From positions 13,159,501 to 13,223,500 of the forward strand of contig JAYKKT010000086.1 in assembly GCA_036023115.1 (NCBI GenBank): DNA of 64,000 bases. Direction: 5' to 3'. The notes beneath the pieces are model-generated. The model saw only the letters and a program-made list of their open reading frames with translations. It made no database searches and was not told the origin of the DNA. The translations under genes were made by a program, and so were the position numbers. The first letter of the stretch is position 1. Each line of letters begins with the position of its first letter. This document shows positions 51,001 through 58,811 of the stretch, one piece after another. The DNA comes from Brasenia schreberi (lineage: Eukaryota > Streptophyta > Magnoliopsida > Nymphaeales > Cabombaceae).

Positions 51001-54000
51001 CCAAACAAAGAGGAAATAAGATTGGGACCCCATATGTCATAATGTATAAGTTCAAAAGGTTGGGATCATCTAGACTCACTCGGGGGATAAGGTGCTCTTT
51101 GGTGTTTTCCAAGTTGATACACTTCACACTCAAAATGAATTTTATTTGACTCGACTTTCAAATTTGGAAAAACATAATGAAGCTTAAATACTAGTAAATG
51201 ACCTAAACGTCTATGCCAAAGTTGGGTCTCCGCATCTTGAGTAGTTGCAACAGAAGCAGAATGTTGTGACTTGTCTTCTAGAATATATAATCCTTGTCGA
51301 AGACTACCATGACCAAAGATTTTCCCCATCTTGAGATCCTGAAAAGAACAACCAGAGGAATCCAATATCACACTACAATTCAATGTACGTAGGCGCTGAC
51401 TAAGAGAAGATTTATAGGAAAGCTAGGAACATCATAAACTGATTGTAAATATGTAAGACATGTGAGTACACTTCCCACTCCAATCATATAAGAGATTGAT
51501 CCATCAGCCACCTTAATTGGTTCCCTTTTTTTAAGTAGATGATGTTCTGAAAAATATGAAGCCTCTCCAACCATATGAATTGTAGCTCCAGAGTCAATAA
51601 TCCAAGTTTTAGAATGAAAATGAGAGAATTATTTACCCTTCATTGTATGAGTAGCATGGGCTAAAGTAGCCGGAGAAGTAGAAACATTCTGATTTTCTGA
51701 TAATTTTGTTTCTAGGTCTTCAATTCTCTTAATAAGTGTTTGAATATCATCTGTATTAGGCATGAAACTCTCAGTAACATTGGCCGAATTACTTCTTGAT
51801 CTATGGAAGTCTGAACGTCCATATAATTCCCAGCAATTTTCTTTCGAGTGTCGATATTTTTCACAATAATAGGTCACACAGAAAGTATAACGAATGGCCT
51901 ATTTCAACCACTTTACAGTATTGAAGTTGTCCGGTTCAGTAAACATCCAATCTAAAACAAATCTGTACACTTACCTTATGCAGACACTTCAGAAATTTTC
52001 TGCACTCTTCTTGTGTAGTCACCTACGTCTTCTCGCTGAAAACACTTCACTTTATTGCATTGTAGGCTCTAATACCATGATATAAATTAACAAAATAAAA
52101 TACTTACAAGATGTGGCAAATTGGAGACATACCATCCAATCTGCCTCTGCACACAGAGAAGGCCACAATCGGCTACCTACGTTTTCTCTTCTTCTTCTTT
52201 TGATATGCTGATATAAATTAACAAAATAAAATACTTACAAGATGTGGCAGATCGGAGACATACCATCCAATCTGCCTCTACATGCAGAGAAGGCCACCCT
52301 GTGTTTTTCTCTCACTTACTTCTATTCTAAACCCTAATCTCTTATTTATAATAATCTTTTAACTTGAAAGACTAATATACCCCTATTACTAATGATGTAT
52401 TAGGGGTTAAAACATAAGTAATAAAGTTGTAAGATATGTCCACTTTGGAAACCTGAATTTTGTTTTTAACAATTAGAGACTCCCAATCTCGGTCCGATGT
52501 TGAAAATGTTTGTTTTCTTAAAATGTGGTTAGCGGTGAAATTTCACGATTGAAACATCACCGATCAGGGACTAAAAAAGAAGTTGTTGGAACAATATTAA
52601 CAATTGCATATGTCATTGCTTGAAAATGAAAATTGTTTGTTGCACTAATGGAATGCATGCATTATAAAACCATCTGTCACTACAAGGTTTGCATGCTCAT
52701 GTAGTTATTGAACTCAATTTCCCATAATTGATGGTCGAGAACTACTACTACCAACCTCTGTCCTACCATATGAATAAATGTTATCACCCAATCCAATAAC
52801 ATCATCGTCCTCTTCTTCAAACATTTCTAAATTATCCTTCTGTTGTCTCCTTTCATGTATGCTCTCAATCATCTATAACCCAATCTCGAATATCTCATTA
52901 TCAAACTCTTGCATTAGGACCTATATAATATGCCTCTCCTCTGAAATGTCTAGAGATCTCAAAAACATAAATCTTTTAGGAAAATCAGTGTTTGATGCGT
53001 ATCGTATCGTGTATCGTTTTGGTCCACGTATTGCATTGTATCGTAGTGTATCGTAATTTAATATTAAAAAATTAGTAAAAATAAAAAAAAATAGAAAAAA
53101 TCAGATAATTGCAAAAAAATCATATAATGCAAAGTTTAGTACATATTAGTACATATTCATTCAACAATTGAAAATGAATTACATATTTTGAAGAAAAAAA
53201 TGAAATACACATTTACATATTGTAATCAGGATCATCAACAAAATAATCTTCATTTTCTCCTTAGTGAAGATCCTCACCACCTTATCCTTCAAAATCAAAA
53301 TCTTCATCTCCTTGATAATGTTGTTGCACTCCTTCCAAATTAATCCATGCAATGTCTTATTCGGTTATAAGTACATTTTCTTCGTTATCTTTCATAATCC
53401 ACTCCTATAATATATCAAAATTATCCAAACTTATTGGATCAAATTGGCTTTCTTCTCTACTTACCTTTTTTAATTGCCTACAAGAAAGAAAAATAAGTAA
53501 TTAGTAAATAACATTAATAATTAAAGTCAAACAAAATATTGAATTGAATCTTTAAGTAGTAACTAATAGTCTGATACATGATTACCTTTGGCAAATATGC
53601 ATTTTACAACGGACGAAAACTAAATCATTGAGCAGCTTATGTTCCAACCTGTTATGCATTTTTATATGGATGTGTTCAAAAATACTCTAATTCCCTTCAC
53701 AACCCGTTGCAATATAGGTTTGGCTCAAAACTCTTAATGCAAAATCTCTAAGGTTTGAGGAATCACTTTCAAACTTATTCCACCAAACATCTATAGAAAA
53801 AGGCAAACATTAGGGACTTAATCCACAATAATATAAGATTTAAGAAACTTAAATACGAAAATAGACAATTTACCTTGCACATATTAGTACGGTTATGAAT
53901 TACAACAGGCAAACCCATCAAGTGAAGAGCATTATCATAGATCTCTATCTCTCGATGTACAGCATCTACTCTATTCTCATAAGGGATTAATCTGTCTATA

Positions 54001-57000
54001 TAATTAATGATGCCTCGATTAACCTCACCGTCTCTTTTAAAGCTTGATGAGTACATGAATGTTGGGTTTAGATAATATGTTGCTGCATGAATAAGCTGAT
54101 ACAATTGTTTATTCCATCTATTATCTATAATGTTCTACACGGGCACATAATCGCTCTTTCTTCCAATAAATTTATTTCTAACAGCTTCTTTTGTCTTATC
54201 CATAGCTTCCTAAAGGTAGCTCATAGATGATTTTTCCTCGCTGAGTTAATCTTAAAACCTTCACTAAAGGACATATAATACTCAACAGTAACACATGCAT
54301 TCCAAAATGTACTTTCTAGTTCTTCTATTTTTAGGCAACTCTACAAATTATTGCCACTCATCTGAGGAGAACATTCTCTTCAAGGCTTGCTTTTGTCTCA
54401 CAATGCTTTGTACATAGAAGAAATTAGTTGCAAACCGAGTTGCAGCTGATGAAGAAGCTTTGTGCAATCTGTATATCTCCTCATCATACACAATACAAAG
54501 GCACGGTTGTAGATAAATTTGGTGATATCACTCAGTTTATGCCTTTATCTTATCCATTTGATTGATATCCTCAAGGATGAGATCTAAACAATGGGTTGCA
54601 CATAGTGTCCAATAAAAAGTCCCATAAGTATATGCTAACTCATTCCCAACTGTTTTATATTTAGTTGCATTATCTATAATGAATTGGACTATATTCTCTA
54701 GCCCAACCTCGCATATCACCTTATCAAACTCTTGCCTTCGGATCTCTGCAGTATGCCTCTCCTCTGATATGTGTAGAGATCTCAAAAACATAAGTCATTT
54801 AGGATGGTAGAGAAGAAAGTTTAACAAAGTCCTTCTTTGCCTATTTGTCAATTTGTCTGTCATGATAGTGTATCCTGTCTCCTTCTATGACTCTCTTAAA
54901 GTCGAACAATATTCTTACACTTCAAGAATAGTCTTATCCAATAACTTTACTCTCAACTTCTTATAAAAGGACATCTTTTATCTTTCACCAATATTAGCAA
55001 TTGCATCTGCCAATACTTGAAAATGAAAATTATTTGTTGTATTAAATAAAATGCATGCATCATAAAACCATATGCCCACTAAAAGGACTTGTTCATACAA
55101 TTGTTTTCAATCGTAGCAGCATGAATTCTAAGTTCATGCACCATGTGTAGTGCTAGGAGGGAAAAAATGAATGTATGCTACAAGAATCTTTTCTTCTACT
55201 CCTTTAGCTTCCTCTTCTACCACTTTTACTTGCTACAACATCTGTTCTACCATCTGAAGGAATACTATCAGTTAATCCAATAGCATCTTCTTGTTTCTCA
55301 AATATCCATAAATCATCCTTCTGTTGTCTCCTCTCATGTATGCTCTCAATCATCTTAAGACATTGTCATTTAATGGTTGCTGGCAAACTTCTAACTCTAC
55401 CCATGTAAGGAGCAACTTCTTTCTTAGTCCCTAGTAGGTGGTGTTTCAATCATGAAATTCCACCGCCAACTACCTTCTCACAAAACAAACATTTGCTCTT
55501 CAATCGGGAACGCTCAACTACACTACCTCATTACCATGCCAAATCATTAGACCGAGATTCGGAGTCCCTAACACTCTTTCCTACCATCTCAATTCAGAAC
55601 TTCAATTCAATAAAAAACCTAAAAATAAAAGCACTTCATAAATCCCCAATCTTTACATAGCACTCAAATAAAGTGTCTCTCACCGCACGAATGAAATAAA
55701 AATCATATCCAAGCACTTCATAACGTCATATTTTGTCATTAAAAAAATGCAAATAACACCAAAAAATAACAAATACAAAGAAAAAATCTCAAAAAAATGC
55801 AAAATGTATACCACAATCCGAGTTGAGAGCTTCCATGGATGTCGTAGAGCACTTTCTTTTCAGCCTTGAACATCAAGGACAAGGGAAAGTAAATTGAAGA
55901 GATGTGAACACACGCGAAGGGAAGCCAACAAAAGCAAAAAAAAATACAAAACTGACTGTTTCTTTTTTATTAGGAACCCTTTAAAAGGGTCCATGGGCGT
56001 ATTGCCCATATCGTACTGTGTCGTATCGTGCAATACGATACCGTATAGTATGATATGATATGATTAGTTCTTCTATGCGATACAGTTACCTATATCATAT
56101 TGTGGCATCCCACGATACAATACGTATCGCACCGTACAGTGTGATAGAGATAACATTGAAAAAAATAGACAAGAAAGTTTAACAAAGTTATTACTCGCCT
56201 ATCTGTCCATCCGTTTGTCATGATAGTGCAACTTGTTTCCTTCCATGACTCTCAAAATCGAACAATATTCTTGCACTTCAAGGATAATCTTATCTAATAA
56301 TTTCTCTCTTATCTTGTACCCTCGATCAAAATTAGCAATTGTATCTGTCGTTGCTTAAAAATGAAAATTGTTTGCTTTATTAAATGAAATGCATGTATAA
56401 TTAAACCATCTGCCCATTGCAAGGTCAGTCTACTCATACAATTGCTCTTAAGTCATAGCAACACGAATTTTAAGTTGAGCACCATATGTAGTGCTAGGAG
56501 AGAAAAATGATTGTATGCCAAAAGAAGCTCTTCCTCTCCTCCCTTTTCTACCACTTCTACTTATAACATCTTCAACAACCCTCTTAACCCGGGTTGATGG
56601 TCGAGAACTACTACTCTTTCAATTGTCTCCTCTAATGTATGCTCTTAATCGTGTGTAGACATTGCCATTTAATGGCTTCTGACAATTTCCCAACTCTTCT
56701 CGTGCAAAGAGCAACTTTTTCCTAGTGATGTTTCAATCGTGAAATATTACCATAACACCCCTTCCTGCCATCTTAATTGAACACTTCAATCCAATAAAAC
56801 CTAAAAATAAAAGCAATTCATAAATCTCAATCTTCATGTAACACTTAAATAGAGTGTCTCTCACTTCACGAATGCAATAAAAAACATATCCACACACTTT
56901 ATAACTTCATATTTTTGTCATTTAAAAAAAAACACAAATAACACTAAAAAACAAATTAAAAAATCTAAAAAATCTAAAAAATACAAAGAAAATATACCAC

Positions 57001-58811
57001 AATTTGAGTTAGGAGCCTTATACGAACACCGTAGAACACTTTTTTTGAAGCCTTGAACACAAAGGAGGGGAAGAGCCACCGGAAAGAACCTTGGAGAGCC
57101 ATGAACAAAAGCTAAAAATCCACAAAAATATGGGTTTTTGTTCGGTCAAGTACCCTTTAAAAGGGTCCTTGATTGTATGATACGGACGATACGGCACGAT
57201 AGGTAACACTCTGCGATACAGTGTGTTATATCATATTGTGGCGTTCCACGATACGATATAGATAACATGGACAACAACATCATAAAGGGGATGAAGATTT
57301 TGATTTTCAAGCATAAGGTAGCGAGGATCTTCAATAAAGAGAAGAAAATTATTTAGTTGATCCTTATTGCAATGTGTAAATGTATTTTTTCAATTATAAA
57401 AGTTGTATTTTTTTCTAAGCATTCTGCTTCAAAATATGTAATTCTTTTTCAATTATTGAATGATGAATTATGAATATGTACAAAACTTTTGCATTATTTA
57501 ATTTCTTTGTAATTATCTCATTTTTTACATTTTTTCTAATTTTTTGGGATTTTTATCAATTTTTCGTATAAATTATGATACAAAACGATATGATATGATA
57601 CGTATCGTGGACCAAAATGATACAGATATGATACGCATCAAATAACACTGCATATTAAGATTAGCCAACTCAATAAGCACGAGAAAAATCATTAATAGAA
57701 TATTTACATTAAAATTGTAGCAACACTTCGTGAATGTGAACAGAAGTGTCCAAAGTCCAAACAATGAAAACCGTAAGAACTTGTAAACTCATCTTCGTGA
57801 TTGTGGTTTTGTGCTGCAAGAATAGCTACCACAATACAGGGTGTGTTGGTTATCCTCGTAGCTTTGGAAGTTGGAACACCACTCTCTTCTCAGTTCTCGG
57901 TCTCTCTTGTCAGTTCTTGCCAAGTGCGCAAGTCATGTCCCAAATTACAGTTTTCACAATAACTAACTTTCTATTATGGTGTTGTAACCCTACCATTCGT
58001 AATCATTTTGCAACCAAAACATCCACATCCACTACTGGAATAGTCTATGTCTACCAACCCACATACATGCTCTGCTTCTGCAAATGTCTTGGCTATCTAA
58101 CAAAAGCCGCTATCGAATGCAGCCATTAAATAGCTGGAGAAGCTGTTTCCCGATTCAGTGCTCCCAAACACAGCCTAAATTGCAAGCGCTGAAGTGTTTG
58201 AAATGCAACACACTCCCCCTCTGCATGAATCTCACAGCCAAAGTAAAATGCGTATATAAATTAATGTCAATCTGTAGAAGTTGTTAATCAGCAGACATCA
58301 TTTTATCTGTCAACGAGATTTACACCGACGCGAATAACATGGGATAGCCTATTTCCCAGCTGAAATGGAAAAAAAACCCAAACTTCACGGGAAAAAAACA
58401 CCAGACTCGAATGCTATTCAAACCCAAAGTAAGAAGTCATAGTACAAGCTCAAATCACGAAAGACAACCTTCGTACGTATTTCTCCCAATCCCCTTCACA
58501 GCATTGCACCTAGAGAAAACCCAACCGAAATTCAACACCTAAAACAGTCGTATTCCCACAAACCCTGCAACCTACCCCCAAAACCTTAGCTTTAAGGTGC
58601 TCAAATCCAACCGCCAATAACAATCCCGACACCTATCAGAAACCTCTTACCCTAGAAGAAAAAGGCACACCAATCAAGACAATTCTCCATTTTAGCTTCT
58701 CTAAATGCCAAGAACCCTAGAGAACACCAAAAAGTCGAGAAGCAAAAGAAACGCAAGAAAGGAAATAACGCGCCAAGACTAACCGCTACTATCCGAAGGT
58801 CCGTAGTCCAT
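26918..58811 (-). CDS. EML: EMSY-LIKE (EML) chromatin protein, ENT + Tudor/Agenet-like domains, 463 aa
   Basis: Ten coding exons (minus strand): 58784-58811, 37349-37554, 37164-37273, 35521-35776, 35196-35423, 35042-35110, 28313-28555, 28174-28242, 28017-28089, 26918-27027. The sum is 1392 nt, 463 codons plus TAA, every junction in frame with GT-AG borders. It starts [20 protein letters not shown], the family's typical N-terminus. ENT domain about residues 48-118 ([17 protein letters not shown], then [13 protein letters not shown]). A proline/serine-rich linker with KKQKTS follows. Tudor/Agenet-like domain about 247-309 ([47 protein letters not shown]). Then RG-rich segment, helical region 370-425 ([16 protein letters not shown]) and an acidic tail ([11 protein letters not shown]). 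EML proteins are nuclear chromatin readers tied in Arabidopsis to immunity, flowering and seed development. Intron 1 is 21.2 kb and intron 6 is 6.5 kb, both filled with transposons. The last-exon junction uses donor GTAACA after DDESE. Confidence 0.93.
27930..27980 (-). mobile_element. diverged RTE 3'-end trace in EML intron 9
   Basis: AACTAAGCCTTTCCCCATTC followed by TAAGTGGGGTCAGCTACAC matches the reverse complement of the RTE tail seen at 34702 and 40383. It lacks the (CAA)n start and any target duplication. A weaker trace lies at 27240-27280. Confidence 0.4.
28973..29050. repeat. (TA)n(GA)n compound microsatellite
   Basis: About 20 TA units followed by about 19 GA units, inside EML intron 6. 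Confidence 0.95.
29697..32438 (+). pseudogene. RTE endonuclease-reverse transcriptase, broken
   Basis: Endonuclease domain from 29697: [12 protein letters not shown], then [17 protein letters not shown] (the QETK motif) and [20 protein letters not shown] (GDLNG) near 30175. Reverse transcriptase: [20 protein letters not shown] near 31545, [13 protein letters not shown] near 31725, and [12 protein letters not shown] near 31805, where the catalytic FADD box has become FAYD. The C-terminal part runs [22 protein letters not shown] and [10 protein letters not shown]. The frame is broken in several places, including a 31-bp tandem duplication at 30052-30113. It cannot mobilise itself because of the lost aspartate and the frame breaks. 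A functional RTE protein is normally one long frame of about 1000 residues. Confidence 0.9.
30052..30113 (+). repeat. 31-bp tandem duplication inside the RTE frame
   Basis: CCCCCTGTAGGACTAGAAG and the following bases through TAAAGA occur twice head to tail. As 31 is not a multiple of three, the duplication itself shifts the endonuclease frame after [10 protein letters not shown]. Confidence 0.95.
33021..34289. mobile_element. non-autonomous hAT-type element (1269 bp)
   Basis: Ends CTATGTTATCAATAGC and GCTATTGGTAACATAG pair as terminal inverted repeats with one mismatch in 16. It is flanked on both sides by GGTGTGAC (33013-33020, 34290-34297), a perfect 8-bp target duplication typical of hAT. 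Next to the left end are palindromic words around CTATAGC. It has no transposase, and the interior is largely a pyrimidine-rich minisatellite. GGTGTGAC also occurs at 34336-34343 in a short local repeat, so part of the duplication could pre-date the insertion. Confidence 0.8.
33271..33510. repeat. pyrimidine-rich minisatellite, about 80-bp unit, three copies
   Basis: TCTCTCGTGGATTCTCTCT recurs at 33271, 33352 and 33431 (last with TCTTGTGG), each followed by CTCTTT/CTCTGT and CCTCCACCAC or CCTCCGCCAC words. The plus strand is almost entirely C and T, so the Ser/Leu-rich open frames here are artefacts. It lies within the hAT-type element. Confidence 0.85.
34702..34783 (-). mobile_element. 5'-truncated RTE 3' end
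   Basis: (CAA)n, then CTAAGCCTTTTCCCATACTA, GACGGGGTCGGCTACATGG and TTCTTTGTTTCCACAG: the reverse complement of the last 80 bp of the RTE at 29350-32476. No clear target duplication remains. It lies in EML intron 6. Confidence 0.85.
36191..36547 (+). mobile_element. 5'-truncated RTE (357 bp) with 18-bp target duplication
   Basis: Flanked by TCTATAATACTTAAATCA at 36173-36190 and 36548-36565. It holds the last part of the reverse transcriptase C-terminus (TTTAAGATGGTTTGGACATG) with an internal deletion, the RTE 3' end (CCGACTCCATCTAGCATGAG) and a (TTG)n tail. It lies in EML intron 3, antisense to the gene. Confidence 0.93.
37686..37713 (-). other. possible alternative first exon of EML
   Basis: ATGGGTCCTGACTCAAGC and ten more bases, followed by GTTAGT. 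Splicing to exon 2 would give [17 protein letters not shown] in frame. It has the same length (28 nt), phase and donor word as the conserved exon 1 at 58784-58811, only 131 bp from exon 2. The peptide is less like the family start (MDYxPSDSSG), so it may be chance. Confidence 0.3.
38545..39532. repeat. two direct repeats of about 265 bp, 718 bp apart
   Basis: 38545-38804 and 39263-39532 share ACATGCATGTATCCATCT, AAGTAAGCACATAAAACATG, CAGAAAGAGAAATTT and GGTGATAATGGATTCCAAAA with scattered differences. The spacer holds a (TC)n(TA)n tract. They lie in EML intron 1 and arose by local duplication or as ends of an unrecognised element. Confidence 0.85.
39020..39081. repeat. (TC)n(TA)n compound microsatellite
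   Basis: About 14 TC units followed by about 16 TA units, the reverse-complement arrangement of those at 20066 and 28973. Confidence 0.95.
39533..40364. other. EML intron 1, no element recognised
   Basis: A minus-strand open frame at 39638-39898 has no recognisable motif. No transposon ends seen. Confidence 0.35.
40383..40470 (-). mobile_element. 88-bp RTE 3'-end insertion with 18-bp target duplication
   Basis: Flanked by CAAGTAGATATATGGAAT at 40365-40382 and 40471-40488, identical. The insert is (CAA)n plus the reverse complement of the final RTE bases (CTAAGCCTTTTCCCATACTA through CCCTATCATGTG). An extremely 5'-truncated LINE copy, or a minimal parasite of the RTE machinery. Confidence 0.95.
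40756..40805 (+). mobile_element. about 50-bp RTE 3'-end insertion
   Basis: Core CCATCTAGTATGGGAAAATG followed by CTTAGTTGTT, the plus-strand RTE end. Flanks AGTTAAAGTCAGG (40743-40755) and AGTTCAAGTCAGG (40806-40818) form a 13-bp target duplication with one mismatch. Confidence 0.75.
41001..44310 (-). mobile_element. hAT transposon copy A
   Basis: The left end CAGTGTTGTCTGACGCGTAT starts directly after ATGTATAC, a possible 8-bp target site. Both subterminal regions are packed with CGTATC/GATACG words, including a perfect palindrome CGTATCGTACGATACG at 44200-44215. The right terminal repeat is not recognisable; similarity stops near 44310 and no second ATGTATAC follows. The transposase is on the minus strand. 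The element is about 90% similar by eye to copy B at 47347-50648. It sits in EML intron 1 in the same orientation as the gene. Confidence 0.85.
41290..43799 (-). pseudogene. hAT transposase, copy A (BED finger, DUF659, hAT dimerisation)
   Basis: The longest open block is 43799-42492, 435 codons from [19 protein letters not shown]-type zinc finger: [19 protein letters not shown], about residues 32-52. Core: [20 protein letters not shown] and [18 protein letters not shown] carry the two catalytic-site aspartates expected for hAT, followed by [16 protein letters not shown]. The block ends at a TGA where copy B has Trp (SSDE-W). Coding continues at 42207 ([20 protein letters not shown]), crosses a small intron and reaches [20 protein letters not shown] and [19 protein letters not shown], the hAT C-terminal dimerisation signature. 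An acidic last exon reads [19 protein letters not shown]. At least three nonsense changes separate it from a complete frame, so it is recently dead. Confidence 0.9.
44400..44899 (+). mobile_element. hAT copy E, 5' part (plus strand), split by Copia
   Basis: GATACGG-type subterminal words (44410-44510) lead into a leader resembling copy A's in reverse orientation, then ATGGCAAGAAGAGGTGTTAG at 44880-44899. The reading resumes after the Copia element at 52472 with AGACTCCCAATC (RDSQSRSD), giving the same join as copy A (GGTGGTAGAGACTC). So E is an older element that received Copia in its BED exon. Confidence 0.85.
44900..45166 (-). repeat. Copia 3' LTR
   Basis: Plus-strand reading starts CGATATAAATTAACAAAATA (TGATATAAATT in the other LTR) and ends TTGTCTTTAACA. 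Directly beyond is the polypurine tract. Confidence 0.85.
45167..45177 (-). other. Copia polypurine tract
   Basis: TTGAGGGGGAG on the minus strand, abutting the 3' LTR start TGTTAAAG; primer for plus-strand DNA synthesis. Confidence 0.85.
47347..50648 (-). mobile_element. hAT transposon copy B with 8-bp target duplication
   Basis: It begins CAGTGTTGTCTGATGCGTAT and ends ACGGATAACACTG, whose reverse complement starts CAGTGTTATCCGT. It is flanked on both sides by GTAAGAAC (47339-47346 and 50649-50656), a perfect 8-bp target duplication. Total 3302 bp. Removing it plus one GTAAGAAC restores the Copia integrase reading across [15 protein letters not shown]. Subterminal GTATCG/CGATAC words are dense at 50470-50640. 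Confidence 0.95.
47600..49990 (-). pseudogene. hAT transposase, copy B
   Basis: Same domain plan as copy A. BED-linked exon 49955-49536 ([17 protein letters not shown], then [19 protein letters not shown]). DUF659/catalytic core 49292-48744 ([67 protein letters not shown]). C-terminal part 48731-47964 ([80 protein letters not shown]). Acidic tail near 47860-47690. Stops lie just before MADGW (C to stop near 49308), after ELSQN, before the acidic end and in the N-terminal exon. Two of copy A's stops are intact Trp codons here, so the two copies decayed separately. Confidence 0.9.
52065..52077 (-). other. Copia primer binding site
   Basis: TGGTATTAGAGCC on the minus strand, directly inside the 5' LTR end. 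This is one base off TGGTATCAGAGC, the usual site for initiator tRNA-Met in plant Copia elements. Confidence 0.85.
52078..52471 (-). repeat. Copia 5' LTR with 131-bp partial duplication
   Basis: 52209-52471 corresponds to the whole 3' LTR. An extra 131 bp (52078-52208) next to the primer site repeats the LTR end: TGATATAAATTAACAAAATA and ATACCATCCAATCTGCCTCT both occur twice. The two LTRs therefore differ in length, 394 versus 267 bp. Confidence 0.85.
52472..52590 (+). pseudogene. hAT copy E, BED exon continuation
   Basis: Continues the plus-strand reading broken by Copia: RDSQSRSD, then degraded finger ([14 protein letters not shown]), then [11 protein letters not shown] against copy A's [10 protein letters not shown]. 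Frame and stop changes present. It ends at an abrupt orientation switch near 52590. Confidence 0.75.
52591..52985 (-). mobile_element. scrambled hAT fragments (minus strand)
   Basis: 52591-52870 matches the copy A region 43130-43560 with deletions. 52877-52985 matches copy A 42857-42960, out of order relative to the first piece. The second piece is the left part of copy D, cut by the insertion of copy C. Junctions probably reflect deletions and rearrangement. Confidence 0.7.
52986..56158 (-). mobile_element. hAT transposon copy C, inserted in copy D
   Basis: Starts CAGTGTTTGATGCGTATCG and ends GAGATAACATTG (CACTG altered). Flanks AGGAAAAT (52978-52985) and AAAAAAAT (56159-56166) match at 6 of 8. 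Removing C and one flank restores CTTTTAGGAAAATAGACAAG, the counterpart of copy A CTTTAGGACAATATACAAG. Total 3173 bp. More diverged from A and B than they are from each other. Confidence 0.85.
53240..55590 (-). pseudogene. hAT transposase, copy C (heavily decayed)
   Basis: Blocks recognisable against copies A and [21 protein letters not shown] and [20 protein letters not shown] at 54791-54537; [20 protein letters not shown] near 54070; dimerisation-domain and acidic-tail traces at 53750-53250; N-terminal exon traces near 55500-55100. Many stops, frameshifts and small deletions. Confidence 0.85.
56159..57268 (-). mobile_element. hAT copy D, 5' half
   Basis: Continues from 52985 after copy C. 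It resembles copy A from about 42960 to its 5' end, with a shortened N-terminal exon, a leader and GATACGG-type subterminal words at 57170-57265. It ends ATAGATAACATGG, a worn terminal repeat. No open frame remains. Confidence 0.75.
57255..57650 (+). mobile_element. hAT 3' end in plus orientation (probably copy E)
   Basis: Reads [13 protein letters not shown] and GSEDLQ, the acidic C-terminus of the family, then an AT-rich tail and subterminal GATACGTATCGTGGACC, ending CGCATCAAATAACACTG at 57650, a normal terminal repeat. Its orientation matches the 5' part of copy E at 44400, so the cluster between them may all have accumulated inside E. Confidence 0.75.
57651..58783 (-). other. EML intron 1, 5' end, no element recognised
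   Basis: Non-repetitive by eye. Open frames at 57746-58129 and 58084-58287 show no family motif. It leads to the exon 1 donor at 58783. Confidence 0.4.

Larger units (their letters stand above)
45174..51877 (-). pseudogene. Copia gag-pol polyprotein, broken and split
   Basis: Minus-strand fragments in order. Gag zinc knuckle near 51870: [18 protein letters not shown]. Protease region 51600-51400: [29 protein letters not shown]. Integrase zinc-binding part: [20 protein letters not shown] near 51230. Integrase core: [51 protein letters not shown] is then interrupted by hAT B and resumes as YLINRM near 47320. Reverse transcriptase 46580-46096: [50 protein letters not shown], and [12 protein letters not shown], the YVDD catalytic box. 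RNase H end: [20 protein letters not shown], then [18 protein letters not shown] to 45174. Frame breaks at several points, for example after DLHEEV. Inactive. Confidence 0.92.
44900..52471 (-). mobile_element. Ty1/Copia LTR retrotransposon, interrupted by hAT copy B
   Basis: LTRs at 44900-45166 and 52078-52471. Flanks GTTAG (44895-44899) and ATTAG (52472-52476) form a 5-bp target duplication with one change. Gene order on the minus strand: gag zinc knuckle, protease, integrase, reverse transcriptase, RNase H, which is the Copia order. Without the inserted hAT (3302 bp plus an 8-bp duplication) the element is about 4.26 kb. It lies inside hAT copy E. The LTRs differ at many positions, so it is old. 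Confidence 0.93.
37555..58783 (-). other. EML intron 1 (21.2 kb), host of nested transposons
   Basis: Donor AGCG|GTTAGT at 58783, acceptor ATGCAG|GCACAG at 37555. Joining gives [10 protein letters not shown], the conserved family sequence. It contains two RTE tails, a 260-bp duplication, at least five hAT copies or pieces and a Copia element. About 38-40.9 kb and 57.65-58.78 kb are single-copy-looking intron. Confidence 0.85.
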
